A stretch of DNA of 64,000 nucleotides from Caldanaerovirga acetigignens (GTDB lineage: Bacteria > Bacillota > Thermosediminibacteria > Thermosediminibacterales > Thermosediminibacteraceae): positions 62,001-126,000 of the forward strand of contig NZ_FRCR01000005.1 of assembly GCF_900142995.1 (NCBI RefSeq), written 5' to 3'. The notes under the pieces were generated by a model that made no database searches, was not told the origin of the DNA, and worked only from the letters and a program-made list of their open reading frames with translations. Below, piece after piece: positions 1 to 9,110 of this stretch (positions within the stretch are counted from its first letter, which is position 1; each line of letters begins with the position of its first letter). Both the position numbers and the translations under genes were made by a program.

Positions 1-188
1 ACTTTAGCTCCCTCAACGATGTCTATCATCCTGTTCATGCATCTTAGCAAGGTGCTTTTCCCGCAACCCGAAGGCCCTATAATGGCAGTAATTTTATTTT
101 TATAAATGTCAAGGTCAATGCCTTTTAATACTTCCCTATCTTTATAGCTGACTTTGAGATTTCGGATTGACAATGCTCTTTCCATCAT
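1..188 (-). CDS. pstB: Phosphate ABC transporter ATP-binding protein PstB (5' part only)
   Basis: Only the N-terminal 62 codons lie in the window; the gene continues past the left edge. PstB is the cytoplasmic ATPase that powers the PstCA phosphate permease. The visible reading begins [20 protein letters not shown] and reaches a complete Walker A motif, [17 protein letters not shown], which is the PstB form of the P-loop with its diagnostic CMNRM continuation. The ATG at 188 overlaps the pstA stop codon (TGATG), so translation is probably coupled. It is the fourth gene of pstS-pstC-pstA-pstB and should share the Pho-box promoter upstream of pstS. Identification is secure despite truncation. 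Confidence 0.93.
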   Translation of the reverse strand, partial: MMERALSIRNLKVSYKDREVLKGIDLDIYKNKITAIIGPSGCGKSTLLRCMNRMIDIVEGAK

Positions 189-1072
189 CACACTTCCTTT
201 ATCCTTCGTTGGTACTTATTTCTAATCATTATGGCAACGAAATTCATCGAGAGCAAGACAAAAAGCAGCACTACTATGGCAGCCGCAGCTATGGCCCTGA
301 AGTCTTCCTGGGGCCGCGACGTCCAGTTGTAAATCTGGATAGGGAGCACGGTGAACGAATCAAAGGGGCTTTTCGGCAAGGTCCTAATAAAAGTCAGCGC
401 CCCAATCGGGATAAGAGGTGCCGTTTCGCCTATTGCCCTCGACAGGGCGAGAATCACGCCGGTCATTATCCCCGGAAGTGCCGTGGGTAGCACCACATAG
501 CGCACTGTCTGCCATTTAGTCGCTCCCAGCGCATAAGCCGCTTCCCTCCATGAATCCGGCACAGCGCGGATGGCCTCCTGGGCCGATACTATGACAACCG
601 GAAGCACCAAAATCCCCATTGTCAGCCCGCCAGCCAAAAGGCTCCTTCCGAGCTTCATCCACCGGACGAACACCGTAAGTCCCAGTATGCCGTATACTAT
701 CGACGGGACTCCTGCCAAATTGTAGATATTAAGCTGTATAAAAGAGACCAATTTGTTCTTTTTTGCATATTCTTCCAGAAATATCGCAGCGGCAATTCCT
801 ATAGGGATAGAGAAAGCAGCAGTTATTAAAATTACGTATATCGTGCCCAATAAAGCCGGAAAGATTCCCGCCTTTTCAGGGAAGCGGGATGGAAAGGAAG
901 TTAGGAACTGTAAATCCAGCCAGCCCAAGCTGTCCAAAATTATTCTAAAAAGGAGGACGAAAAGCACCGTAACTCCGAAAAATGCAGAACCTGCAAATGC
1001 GAATTTTGACGTTGCGTCGATCCATTTTCGCCTCTCGAGGCGGGGACGGAATTTAACTTCTTGCGCCGACAT
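188..1072 (-). CDS. pstA: Phosphate ABC transporter permease PstA
   Basis: A 294-residue inner-membrane permease of the high-affinity phosphate importer, paired with PstC. About six hydrophobic segments are visible. The central cytoplasmic EAA-type loop reads [23 protein letters not shown] (shown in part by [14 protein letters not shown]), followed by the conserved [12 protein letters not shown] stretch typical of PstA. I chose the ATG at 1072 because GGGAGG lies seven bases upstream; a TTG three bases earlier overlaps the pstC stop but is too close to that site. The pstC, pstA and pstB genes overlap by a few bases each, indicating one transcript. Confidence 0.95.
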   Translation of the reverse strand: MSAQEVKFRPRLERRKWIDATSKFAFAGSAFFGVTVLFVLLFRIILDSLGWLDLQFLTSFPSRFPEKAGIFPALLGTIYVILITAAFSIPIGIAAAIFLEEYAKKNKLVSFIQLNIYNLAGVPSIVYGILGLTVFVRWMKLGRSLLAGGLTMGILVLPVVIVSAQEAIRAVPDSWREAAYALGATKWQTVRYVVLPTALPGIMTGVILALSRAIGETAPLIPIGALTFIRTLPKSPFDSFTVLPIQIYNWTSRPQEDFRAIAAAAIVVLLFVLLSMNFVAIMIRNKYQRRIKEV

Positions 1073-1938
1073 CAATATACCTCCCTGTAGCGGCGGACTA
1101 TTAAATTACCCACAATATTTAGAGACAACGTCATCGCAAAGAGCACGCTTGCAACCGCGTATACACTTTTATATTCAATCGAGCCAAAAGGCGCATCGCC
1201 CAACAAAACCTGTACGATGAAAGCCGTCATCGTCTGTATGCTTTCTAGAGGGTTAAAGGTAAGCTTCGGGGTGCTTCCAGCAGCAAGGGCCACTATCATC
1301 GTCTCGCCTATTGCCCTCGATATGGCTAGAATAAATGAGGCGACTATCCCAGAAGTCGCAGCGGGCAGCACTACCTTGCAGGAAACTTCAAGTTTTGTAG
1401 CCCCTAGAGCATAGGCCGCTTCTCTCAATGAGTTAGGCACCGATAACATGGCATCTTCGCTGAGCGACGAGACCATGGGAATCAGCATTATACCCATTAC
1501 TATGCCCGCGCTTAACGCGTTAAAAACGTTGGCCTGCGGGAATACGGATCTTATAATGGGCGTGATGAAAGTTAGGGCGAAGTAGCCGTAAACTATACTG
1601 GGTATTCCGGCAAGTATTTCTAAGACCGGCTTAACCACCCGCCTTAAAGAATCCGGAGCGTATTCACTGAGGTACAAAGCACTGGCAAGCCCTACCGGCG
1701 CCGCCACCATCACCGCTATCAACGTCACAAGAGCCGTCCCGCAGATAAGCGGCAATATGCCGTAATGTGCCGGGGTAAAAAGGGGAGTCCACCTTGTCTG
1801 TGTCAAAAACTCCTTTATGGTGACTTCTTTGAAAAAACCGGCAGTCTCTTCTAAAAGCGAAAAAACTATACCTATCATTATTAACACCGAAGCCGAAGCT
1901 GCTGATGCCAAAATAACCTTGATAAATTTTTCCTTCAT
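1072..1938 (-). CDS. pstC: Phosphate ABC transporter permease PstC
   Basis: A 288-residue membrane permease, partner of PstA in phosphate import. The permease core carries [20 protein letters not shown] and the ALSRAIGET-type segment (here AISRAIGETMIVALAAG), both family hallmarks. A GGAGG site sits eight to nine bases before the ATG at 1938. The 130-base gap to pstS holds no gene and no clear terminator. In many bacteria pstS is made in excess over the permease genes, and this spacer is where such differential expression would be set, but the sequence does not show the mechanism. Confidence 0.95.
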   Translation of the reverse strand: MKEKFIKVILASAASASVLIMIGIVFSLLEETAGFFKEVTIKEFLTQTRWTPLFTPAHYGILPLICGTALVTLIAVMVAAPVGLASALYLSEYAPDSLRRVVKPVLEILAGIPSIVYGYFALTFITPIIRSVFPQANVFNALSAGIVMGIMLIPMVSSLSEDAMLSVPNSLREAAYALGATKLEVSCKVVLPAATSGIVASFILAISRAIGETMIVALAAGSTPKLTFNPLESIQTMTAFIVQVLLGDAPFGSIEYKSVYAVASVLFAMTLSLNIVGNLIVRRYREVY

Positions 1939-2068
1939 TTATAAATTCCTCCAAGAAGTTAATTTTGGCTTAAACAATTTTTTACAAAAATTTAAAGATT
2001 AAAAGGGCAAAAAATCCGACGGCTCGAGTTTCACCCCGGCCGCCTAATTTTTTTCAAGGGGGAGCTGG

Positions 2069-3004
2069 CTACTTTAATTTGCTGAGATTTTCATTATATA
2101 CGTCCTCGGCCATGGGGACGTACCCTACTTCGCTTGCAAGTTTCCCCGCATTTTTCATGTAAAAATTGACAAATTCTTTCACTTCGGGACGCTCCAACGA
2201 TTTTTTGTTTACGTAGATGAATAGCGGTCTCGACAGGGGCTTATAAGTGCCTTCCCTTATTGTATCCATAGTTGGCTCAACAGGTCCTGTGCCGCTATCA
2301 ATCTTAACCGCTTTTAATCTATCCATGTTTTCCAAGTAGTACGCAAATCCGAAGTACCCAAGGGCGTACTTGTCCTGGCTCACTCCCTGGACCAAAACAT
2401 TGTCATCTTCACTGGCAGTGTAATCGAAGCGGCTCTCCCTGGCCTTCCCGTTGACTGCCTCGGTGAAATATTCGAATGTCCCAGAGTCGGTTCCCGGACC
2501 GTAGAGGTTAATCTTCTGTTCAGGCCATCCCGGCCTTATGTCGCTCCATTTTGTGACTTTGCTGTCAGGCGACCATATCTTTTTCAATTCTTCGATCGTC
2601 AAGCTGTCAACCCAGTCGTTTTCCTTATTGACAACTACCGTAATGCCGTCGTAGGCTACCGGAAGTTCGATGAATTCAATGCCGTTTTGTTTTGCCTTTT
2701 CGATCTCTTCCTCTTTTATAGGACGAGAAGCGTCATTTATGTCTATTTCTCCAACCACAAACCGCTTAAATCCTCCACCTGTGCCGGATACTCCTACTGT
2801 GACGTTCACTTCCGGATAAATTTTCATGAACTCTTCCGCTACCGCTTCAGTAATAGGGTACACGGTGCTAGAGCCGTCGATCTCGATGTTCCCGCTTAAA
2901 GTCGAATTTCCTTCACCTCCATCATTCCTGCCACCGCAGGCAGTGAGCACTAATAATGCTGAGAGGAACAATAAAAGCAGGGGTCTTATTTTTTTGGACG
3001 TCAC
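2069..3004 (-). CDS. pstS: Phosphate-binding lipoprotein PstS
   Basis: The extracytoplasmic phosphate-binding protein that delivers phosphate to PstCA. The N-terminus has a basic start, a hydrophobic run [11 protein letters not shown] and the lipobox LTAC, so the mature protein is lipid-anchored at its Cys. Downstream are the PstS phosphate-binding landmarks [30 protein letters not shown] and [13 protein letters not shown] longer reading from a TTG at 3046 is possible but would place the start inside the promoter -10 box. The GTG at 3004 has an AGGAG site seven bases upstream and gives a normal lipoprotein signal, so I use it (311 residues). First gene of the pst operon. Confidence 0.95.
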   Translation of the reverse strand: MTSKKIRPLLLLFLSALLVLTACGGRNDGGEGNSTLSGNIEIDGSSTVYPITEAVAEEFMKIYPEVNVTVGVSGTGGGFKRFVVGEIDINDASRPIKEEEIEKAKQNGIEFIELPVAYDGITVVVNKENDWVDSLTIEELKKIWSPDSKVTKWSDIRPGWPEQKINLYGPGTDSGTFEYFTEAVNGKARESRFDYTASEDDNVLVQGVSQDKYALGYFGFAYYLENMDRLKAVKIDSGTGPVEPTMDTIREGTYKPLSRPLFIYVNKKSLERPEVKEFVNFYMKNAGKLASEVGYVPMAEDVYNENLSKLK

Positions 3005-3037
3005 ACTACCTCTCCTCTCAAAAATATTTTCACCACC

Positions 3038-3091
3038 AGTATACAACCCCTGCGTTAATATAAAATTAATGATTTGTTAATCTTATGTTAA
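3038..3091 (-). promoter_or_regulatory. Pho box and promoter of pstSCAB
   Basis: On the minus strand four hexamers follow each other with an exact 11-base period: TTAACA (3086-3091), TTAACA (3075-3080), TTAATT (3064-3069) and TTAACG (3053-3058). This matches the PhoP-box pattern known from Bacillus, TT(A/C/T)A(A/C/T)A repeats about 11 bases apart. Nine bases downstream is a -10 like TATACT (3038-3043), with no good -35 box, as expected of an activator-dependent promoter. The array begins three bases from the guaA stop codon. PhoP/PhoR itself is not in the window. Confidence 0.82.
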
Positions 3092-3093
3092 TT

Positions 3094-4632
3094 TTACTCC
3101 CACTCTATAGTAGCAGGCGGTTTCGAGGTTATATCAAAAACCACCCTGTTTACTCCTGGAACTTCGCCTGTTATCCTCCTTGAAATTTTATCCAGCACAT
3201 CGTAGGGAATTTTTGCCCAGTCGGCGGTCATCCCGTCCTCGCTCGTCACGGCCCGGACAGCTACAGTATAGGCGTAAGTCCTGCTATCTCCCATCACACC
3301 TACGCTTTTCACATCGGTGAGCACAGCAAAAGCCTGCCATATATCCCCGTAAAGCCCGGCTTTTTTTATCTCTTCCGTAACTATGGCATCAGCCTCCCGG
3401 ACTATGCGCAATTTCTCGGTCGTTATCTCTCCCAATATTCTCACCGCAAGGCCCGGCCCCGGGAAGGGATGGCGAAATACTATTTCCTCGGGAAGGCCGA
3501 GCTTCAAGCCCACTTCCCTTACCTCGTCTTTGAAAAGGTCTCTCAGGGGTTCGATGAGCTCGAAATCGAGATTTTCTGGAAGGCCTCCCACGTTGTGGTG
3601 GCTTTTTATCACTGCAGCCGTCTTAGTTCCGCTTTCTATTACGTCAGGGTATAAAGTCCCCTGCACTAAAAAGTCAATCCTGCCTAGCTTTTTTGCCTCA
3701 TCTTCAAAAACTCTTATGAATTCTTCGCCTATAATTTTCCTCTTCGTTTCGGGATCTGTAACGCCTTCTAGCTTTTTCAAAAATCTCTCTTTAGCATCCA
3801 CCACGATGAGGTTCATCTGAAACTTTTCCCTGAAGGTATTTTCCACCTGCTCCTTTTCGCCCTTTCTTAGAAGGCCGTGGTCTACGAAAATGCAGGTTAG
3901 GTTGTCGCCGATAGCCCTGTGGGCAATTACCGCAGCGACCGAAGAATCGACCCCTCCGCTCAAGGCGCAGAGGGCCCTTTTGTTTCCCACCCTTTCCCTT
4001 ATGAGCCTTACCTGTTCCTCCACGAAAGCCTCTGCAGTCCAGGAGCCGCTGCAGCCAGCTATTTTATAAAGGAAATTCGAAAGGATTTTTTTGCCGTCTG
4101 GGGTGTGAACCACCTCGGGGTGAAACTGAACGCCGAATAAATTTTTCCCATTGCTCACTGCTGCGTGCGGTGTAATCTGGGTAAAAGCAAGCGTTTTAAA
4201 TCCTTCGGGGAGCTCGACAATGGAGTCTCCATGACTCATCCATACCTGAATCTTCTTTTCGAGGCCATCAAAAAGGCCTCCTTCTTCTACTACAGAAAGT
4301 TCCGCCCTGCCGTATTCCCCTGCCCTCGCCGCTTCCACCCTGCCTCCCAGCAGGTGGCACATAAGCTGCATCCCGTAACAGATTCCTAGAATCGGAATGC
4401 CCGTTTCAAAAAGCCTTTTGTCGCAGTGCGGCGCGTCTTTTGAGTATACGCTGGCCGGGCCGCCGGAAAGGATTATGGCTTTTGGTTTTTTATCCAGTAG
4501 CCTTTCTAACGGAGTATCGTAGGGCAGTATCTCGGAATATATGTGGGCTTCCCTCACCCTTCGGGCTATGAGCTGGCTGTACTGGCCACCGAAATCCAAA
4601 ATCACAACCGTTTCCCTATCTTTTAAAGGCAA
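3094..4632 (-). CDS. guaA: GMP synthase (glutamine-hydrolysing)
   Basis: Converts XMP, glutamine and ATP to GMP in the cytosol, the last step of guanylate synthesis. Residues 1-190 form a class I glutamine amidotransferase domain with the nucleophile in GICYGMQ and the catalytic His in GVQFHPEV. Next comes the ATP-pyrophosphatase domain with the PP-loop [12 protein letters not shown], and a dimerisation domain ending in the canonical [18 protein letters not shown] is only one base from the first possible GTG (4638), so the TTG at 4632 (spacing seven) or the GTG at 4635 is more likely used; about 512 residues. Monocistronic, with a predicted promoter at 4720-4748. Confidence 0.96.
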   Translation of the reverse strand: MPLKDRETVVILDFGGQYSQLIARRVREAHIYSEILPYDTPLERLLDKKPKAIILSGGPASVYSKDAPHCDKRLFETGIPILGICYGMQLMCHLLGGRVEAARAGEYGRAELSVVEEGGLFDGLEKKIQVWMSHGDSIVELPEGFKTLAFTQITPHAAVSNGKNLFGVQFHPEVVHTPDGKKILSNFLYKIAGCSGSWTAEAFVEEQVRLIRERVGNKRALCALSGGVDSSVAAVIAHRAIGDNLTCIFVDHGLLRKGEKEQVENTFREKFQMNLIVVDAKERFLKKLEGVTDPETKRKIIGEEFIRVFEDEAKKLGRIDFLVQGTLYPDVIESGTKTAAVIKSHHNVGGLPENLDFELIEPLRDLFKDEVREVGLKLGLPEEIVFRHPFPGPGLAVRILGEITTEKLRIVREADAIVTEEIKKAGLYGDIWQAFAVLTDVKSVGVMGDSRTYAYTVAVRAVTSEDGMTADWAKIPYDVLDKISRRITGEVPGVNRVVFDITSKPPATIEWE

Positions 4633-4719
4633 CACCACTCCTCCTTCTCTAAATGCGTTCTTTTTATCCTACTCTCTTAATATTATTACATAATTCACGT
4701 ATTTTTTCTATCCTGTTTT

Positions 4720-4748
4720 TATATAATGTTCGTAATGTTCTCATGCAA
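4720..4748 (-). promoter_or_regulatory. Probable guaA promoter with a direct repeat
   Basis: On the minus strand TTGCAT (4743-4748) and TATATA (4720-4725) are separated by exactly 17 bases. Within the spacer the octamer GAACATTA occurs twice in tandem, nine bases apart (4733-4740 and 4724-4731). The core CGAACATT resembles the half-site of the PurR PurBox (CCGAAC followed by A/T), so purine-responsive repression of guaA is possible. The -35 match is only 3/6 and the -10 is 4/6, so this is a prediction. The -35 element lies inside the 3' end of the upstream cyclo-ligase gene. Confidence 0.4.
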
Positions 4749-5319
4749 ACGTATACAGCCGTTTTTCCGTCAATAGAGCATCCATTCTGACATCGTGGTC
4801 CTCTGTCGGCAATAAATCTACAAGCTGCATTTCAAAAGCTACCGCTATCTTTTTAACTCCTTCCCGGAGCTTTGGCAAAAACCTGTCGTAGTAGCCAGCC
4901 CCGTACCCTAACCGGTAACCCCTTCTGTCGAAGGCAATGCCTGGAACCACCACCAGGTCTATTTCGCCGGGGTCTATCCGATTTTCGTCATTTTCAGGCT
5001 CTAGAATGCCAAAAACTCCACAGGAAAGTTCACCGAGGTTTTTTATCTCTATCGCCAAAAGCCCCTCGCCTTTCACCGTCTTTGGCACGGCCACCCTTTT
5101 TCCCATTGAAAGGGCCTTTTCAATAGCATCCTTTGTCATCACTTCGTTTCTGCAGTCCACGTAAAACATGACAAAGCCGGCTTTTTTGAAGTCCTCCAGC
5201 TCGAAAAGGCTGGACATTATCTTTGCACTCTTTTCCCTCACCTCTTCTTCCGAGAGCCTTGACCTTTTTTCCAGATAATCGCACCTCAACCTTTTCTTCA
5301 GCTCTTTTTCATCCGCCAT
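4741..5319 (-). CDS. 5-formyltetrahydrofolate cyclo-ligase
   Basis: Converts 5-formyl-THF to 5,10-methenyl-THF with ATP hydrolysis, recycling a folate storage form. The 192-residue length is normal for the family. The C-terminal signature is present as DLVVVPGIAFDRRGYRLGYG followed by GAGYYDRFL, where the glycine-rich loop binds the nucleotide phosphates. A conserved basic N-terminal region (ELKKRLRCDYLEKRSRLS) is also visible. The ATG at 5319 has GAGGTGG four bases upstream; a TTG one codon earlier is less likely. Separated from lpd by a stem-loop terminator, so transcribed on its own. Confidence 0.93.
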   Translation of the reverse strand: MADEKELKKRLRCDYLEKRSRLSEEEVREKSAKIMSSLFELEDFKKAGFVMFYVDCRNEVMTKDAIEKALSMGKRVAVPKTVKGEGLLAIEIKNLGELSCGVFGILEPENDENRIDPGEIDLVVVPGIAFDRRGYRLGYGAGYYDRFLPKLREGVKKIAVAFEMQLVDLLPTEDHDVRMDALLTEKRLYTFA

Positions 5320-5348
5320 CAAACCACCTCATTGTGTAAGGAAATTTA

Positions 5349-5372
5349 AAGCGGCAAACCCTGTTGCCGCTT
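5349..5372 (-). terminator. Stem-loop terminator after the aco operon
   Basis: A perfect nine-base-pair stem, AAGCGGCAA and TTGCCGCTT, around a six-base loop. On the minus strand it is followed by TAAATTT, a short and imperfect U-tract. It lies between lpd, the last gene of the aco operon, and the folate cyclo-ligase, which is where the transcript should end. The other strand has a better T-run, so it may act in both directions. Confidence 0.7.
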
Positions 5373-5437
5373 CTTTTTGACTATTATATCATTTTGGGGC
5401 AGATTCATAAAGAAAAAGTAAATATAGATAATCAGTC

Positions 5438-6808
5438 TCATAAATTATTTGATGTTCGGACCTTATTTATAGGCAAACCCAATATATCTTCACACGCTTC
5501 CTTTATACACTCCGATATGGTCGGGTGCGCATGTATCGTCTCCGCTATTTCCTCTGCCGTAAATTCTTCCTTTATAGCCAGCACGCCTTCGTGTATTATT
5601 TCCGTGGCATCCCTGCCGATAACTTCCATTCCCACTATCTGGTTGTATTTTGCTTCGGCTATCATCTTTATTAAGCCATAATCTTCTCCCATAGTCAGCG
5701 CTCTGCCTGAGGCCGAATAGGTAAAGGTTCCTACTTTGATATCCCCGTATTTTTTTCTGGCTAGAGTCTCATTCAACCCCACCCACGCAATCTCCGGTTC
5801 TGTATATACGCAGCTCGGCACGACCTTCATGTCGGCCTTCCTTTTTTCTCCAACGGCATTGTGAGCTGCAATTATGCCCTGATAGGCTGCCACGTGGGCA
5901 AGCTGTATTCCTCCTGTTACATCTCCCACTGCGTATATGTTGTCAATATTCGTCCTCATAAAGTCATCCACTTTTATTCCTTTTCCTTCCATCTGCAGCT
6001 TGAGCACTTCAACGCCGTTCACGTTTGCTACCCTTCCCACTGCCACCAGTACCGCATCGCACTCCAGCCGTTCGGTATTCCCGCCTTTTGTAAACACCAC
6101 TATCGGGCCCTCTTCTATCTTTTCAACCCTGCTGTTGAGATGTAGCTCAATTCCCCTATCTTCGAGGGCGCTCTGCAATATACCGGCTATGTCCCTGTCT
6201 ACCATGGGCAACATCTCCGGCAGCATTTCTATTACGGCGACCTGGCTGCCCAACGAGCTATATATATTGGCAAACTCAAGCCCTATTATCCCCGCTCCTA
6301 TTATCGCGACTCTCTCCGGTACCCTTTCCAGCTCGAGGGCCCTGTCACTGGTCATGACGCCGGGAAGGTCAATACCCGGCACCGGTGGAAAAAGTGTTTT
6401 TGAACCTGTAGCTATGATGAATTTTTCTGCTGTGTATTTCCTGTCCACCTGTATTGTGTTTCTGTCGAGAAATTTGGCTTTGCCCTTTATGACGTCCACG
6501 TCGTACGCCCTCATAAGGTAGCCCACGCCGCCCACGAGCCTTTCTATCACTTTCTCTTTTTTCGCTCTCAGTTTATTAACGTCGAGAGTATACTGGGCTG
6601 CTATACCAAACTGCCCGGCCTTTTTTATTTCATTTATTATCGATGCGGCGTGCGCATAAACCTTAGTAGGTATACAGCCTCTGTTAAGGCACGTGCCACC
6701 TAATGAATTTTCCTCTACCAGGGCAACCCTTGCTCCCAGTTCACTCGCCCTTATGGCAGCCGTATAACCGCCAGGTCCGCCTCCTATTACTATTACGTTG
6801 TAGTCCAT
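5438..6808 (-). CDS. lpd: Dihydrolipoyl dehydrogenase (E3) of the acetoin dehydrogenase complex
   Basis: A 456-residue flavoprotein that reoxidises dihydrolipoamide on E2, passing electrons to NAD+. An N-terminal FAD Rossmann motif GGGPGGYTAA is followed by the redox-active disulfide GGTCLNRGCIPTK, an NAD-binding motif GAGIIGLEFANIY, the second FAD motif IYAVGDVTGG, and the C-terminal His-Glu pair in IHAHPTISE. It has no N-terminal lipoyl domain. It is the last gene of the aco operon, 33 bases after acoC, with a hairpin terminator beyond. By context it serves acetoin cleavage (AcoL role), though it could serve other 2-oxoacid or glycine systems. Confidence 0.95.
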   Translation of the reverse strand: MDYNVIVIGGGPGGYTAAIRASELGARVALVEENSLGGTCLNRGCIPTKVYAHAASIINEIKKAGQFGIAAQYTLDVNKLRAKKEKVIERLVGGVGYLMRAYDVDVIKGKAKFLDRNTIQVDRKYTAEKFIIATGSKTLFPPVPGIDLPGVMTSDRALELERVPERVAIIGAGIIGLEFANIYSSLGSQVAVIEMLPEMLPMVDRDIAGILQSALEDRGIELHLNSRVEKIEEGPIVVFTKGGNTERLECDAVLVAVGRVANVNGVEVLKLQMEGKGIKVDDFMRTNIDNIYAVGDVTGGIQLAHVAAYQGIIAAHNAVGEKRKADMKVVPSCVYTEPEIAWVGLNETLARKKYGDIKVGTFTYSASGRALTMGEDYGLIKMIAEAKYNQIVGMEVIGRDATEIIHEGVLAIKEEFTAEEIAETIHAHPTISECIKEACEDILGLPINKVRTSNNL

Positions 6809-6841
6809 GCTTTACCACCTCACCCCGCAAAATGCAAATCT

Positions 6842-8047
6842 CTACAGAGCCAGTACTGCAGGATTTTCTAGTATACGCTTGAGATCCATCAGGAATTTGG
6901 CAGCCGTCGCGCCATCTATAAGTCTGTGATCGAAAGACAGACTCAGCATCATAACCTGTCTTATAGATATACTGTCTCCCACCACGGAGGGTTCTTTGTA
7001 TATCGTATTAACTCCCAATATAGCGCTTTCCGGCGGATTTATAATAGGCGTAAAGCTATCTATACCGTACATGCCGAGATTCGTTATGGTAAACGTGCCA
7101 TCTTTTATTTCCTCGGGAGATAATTTATTTTCCCTGGCCCTAGCACTCAGGTCTTTTATCATATTGGAGAGCTCCGTAAGGGATTTTGCCCCGGCATCCT
7201 TTATCACCGGAACTATTAACCCATTTTCTAGAGCAACTGCTATTCCGAGATTTATTTTTTCGTGCTGGATTATATACTCTCCTTCAATAGACCAGTTTAT
7301 TACAGGGTTTCTTTTGAGTGCAAGCACACACGCTTTAGCTATTAAGTCGGTATAAGTAAATTTCTCATCACCAAACTTATTAAGCTCTTCTCTGAACTTA
7401 ACAAGTTCGGTAACATCAACTTTAATATTCTCCGTGACATGAGGAGCATTAATCCAGCTATTTTTCATCCTCTCGGCGATGACCCTTCTCATATTGTCCA
7501 TTGGCACTCTTTTTACAGATCCCGTGTCCTCCTCAACCGCCGCAGGGCTCTCTTTCTTTACATTAATTCTATTTTCCATATATTTCCTTACGTCTTCCTC
7601 GGTAATTCTGCCACCGGGTCCGGTACCGGCAATGAGGGAAAGATCCACATTGTTCTCTTTTGCAATCTTTCTGGCCAAGGGCGTGGCTTTTACAAACTTT
7701 TCCTGATTATTTTCTTCTTCCGTTGTTTTAAGCCTATCGGCCTGTACAGCCACGGCAGAAGGAGAAGTACTTGTAGGACCTGCCTCATCTTCTACCGGGA
7801 GTTTTTCACCTTCAGCCAGGATAATACCGATCGGAGCAGCTACAGGTACAACAGCGCCTTCACTTACCAAAATTTTCCCCAAAATCCCATCTGCAGGAGA
7901 TTCAACCACATTGGTAATCTTTTCGGTGGAGACTTCGGCTACCTCTTCCCCTTTTGCTACTTTTTCCCCAACTTTTTTCAGCCATTTAGTTAAAATTCCT
8001 TCTTTCATAGTGAGACCAAGTTTTGGCATCACTATATAAACCGCCAT
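6842..8047 (-). CDS. acoC: Dihydrolipoamide acetyltransferase (E2), acetoin dehydrogenase
   Basis: The E2 core of the acetoin dehydrogenase complex; it carries the acetyl group on lipoamide and hands it to CoA. Three domains are visible in order: one lipoyl domain with the modified Lys near residue 43 (VSTEKITNVVE), a peripheral subunit-binding domain (ATPLARKIAKENNVDLSLI), and the catalytic acyltransferase domain ending in SLSFDHRLIDGATAAKFL with the conserved His and Asp. The ATG at 8047 starts the lipoyl domain as MAVYIVMPKLG; ATG or GTG starts 9-12 bases earlier are possible and sit nearer the AAAGGTG site. It overlaps or abuts acoX. Confidence 0.94.
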   Translation of the reverse strand: MAVYIVMPKLGLTMKEGILTKWLKKVGEKVAKGEEVAEVSTEKITNVVESPADGILGKILVSEGAVVPVAAPIGIILAEGEKLPVEDEAGPTSTSPSAVAVQADRLKTTEEENNQEKFVKATPLARKIAKENNVDLSLIAGTGPGGRITEEDVRKYMENRINVKKESPAAVEEDTGSVKRVPMDNMRRVIAERMKNSWINAPHVTENIKVDVTELVKFREELNKFGDEKFTYTDLIAKACVLALKRNPVINWSIEGEYIIQHEKINLGIAVALENGLIVPVIKDAGAKSLTELSNMIKDLSARARENKLSPEEIKDGTFTITNLGMYGIDSFTPIINPPESAILGVNTIYKEPSVVGDSISIRQVMMLSLSFDHRLIDGATAAKFLMDLKRILENPAVLAL

Positions 8048-8055
8048 ATACGCCA

Positions 8056-9054
8056 TCACACCTTTCGAAAAAAATCAGTTTTTTGAGCGATCTCTAAAGT
8101 CTTCCTGATATCTACCTGATAAGGTCCGTTCCTTGAAATCCTGAATAAAATACAGTCACCTGCTCTGACGGGTATTTCTCTTTCACCATCAAGGGCTATA
8201 ATACCTCCATTCTCGGCATAGTAAATATAATCTTCATTCAGCTTCAACAAATTAAATTTTTTTACGTTTACCTTTTTTAAAACTCCTGGTGCTATAGGCG
8301 CCAGGATGGTTTCCCCCTCTGTCCCTAACTGTATGTGAGCCCCAACGTCTTCCCTGTCATCAATTATCTCCTTATAGCCCACTATTGAAGAAAACCCTAT
8401 TGAAGCAGGATGAGCTCTGGTTACAAATATATCAGTTATGCTTTTTGGGTCCCATATAGCTTTTGCGCCGATAAAGCTTTCCTTTGAAATAACAGCATCT
8501 ATTAGGGCAATATCTGCCAATTCCCTTCCTTTGTATATTTCTATCCGTTTGTTTTTATTGCATGTGGCAGCTTTGTCAAATAGACCTGAAGCTACAACAG
8601 CCGCAGCTATGCCGGCCACTGTTCCTTCTATCATAGATGGGTAGACGTTATTGGTGCCGGTTGATATCGGAAGCAGCGGCGTATCATTAATAACTTTGGC
8701 AATGGCCCTGTTGGTTCCGTCCCCGCCTAAAGACAATATGCAGCCGACGCCCTTTTTTTCCATCATACTGGTGGCAACCATAGAATCCTTGAAGCTAGCA
8801 GTTAGAGGCATGTCCAGTATTTCCACATCAGCTTTTAACTGTTTTAGATAGGCAAGGTCGCTCGCTGCCTTGTAGCCGATATTAAAAGTATCGGCCATTA
8901 TATAAATCTTCTCAATTCCCAGCTCCTGGGATGCCAGTATTATTCTCTTTACAATATTTACTTTTTCATTGTTATCTATTATCGTCGCATGTGCAACCAA
9001 CCTTCTTATATCCTTACCTGAGGCAGGATTTGCTATTATTCCAATTTTTTTCAT
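8056..9054 (-). CDS. acoX: AcoX, NAD kinase-like protein of acetoin catabolism
   Basis: A 332-residue protein of the AcoX family, which always travels with acetoin dehydrogenase genes and whose biochemical role is unsettled. Its fold is of the ATP-NAD kinase type: an N-terminal IGIIANPASGKD, the GGDGT signature in SLGGDGTNRAIAKV, and STGTNNVYPSM. The C-terminal domain is the AcoX-type extension rather than that of true NAD kinases. I use the ATG at 9054 because GGAGG lies five bases before it. It is separated from acoB by a strong hairpin (9068-9103), so its expression may be tuned apart from the E1 genes. Confidence 0.88.
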   Translation of the reverse strand: MKKIGIIANPASGKDIRRLVAHATIIDNNEKVNIVKRIILASQELGIEKIYIMADTFNIGYKAASDLAYLKQLKADVEILDMPLTASFKDSMVATSMMEKKGVGCILSLGGDGTNRAIAKVINDTPLLPISTGTNNVYPSMIEGTVAGIAAAVVASGLFDKAATCNKNKRIEIYKGRELADIALIDAVISKESFIGAKAIWDPKSITDIFVTRAHPASIGFSSIVGYKEIIDDREDVGAHIQLGTEGETILAPIAPGVLKKVNVKKFNLLKLNEDYIYYAENGGIIALDGEREIPVRAGDCILFRISRNGPYQVDIRKTLEIAQKTDFFRKV

Positions 9055-9067
9055 GCCGTCCTCCATC

Positions 9068-9103
9068 AAGGTGAGGGGATAACTGAAGTTACCCCCTCAC
9101 CTT
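9068..9103 (-). other. Long hairpin between acoB and acoX
   Basis: An inverted repeat of about 16 paired bases per arm: AGGTGAGGGG plus TAAC on one side and GTTA plus CCCCTCACCT on the other, around a four-base loop. On the minus strand no U-tract follows, so it is not a classic terminator there. It ends just before the GGAGG of acoX. A role in mRNA processing or partial attenuation separating E1 from acoX-acoC-lpd is inferred. Confidence 0.65.
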
Positions 9104-9110
9104 TTTTAAT

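Noticed and set aside
2001-2068. Possible hairpin between pstS and pstC
   Set aside because: GC-rich pieces (GGCGGCC, GAGCC) do not form a continuous stem; no U-run follows.
5937-6521. A 194-codon plus-strand open frame opposite lpd
   Set aside because: It is Ser/Thr/Pro-rich with no family resemblance, lies wholly antisense to a certain gene, and lacks a binding site.
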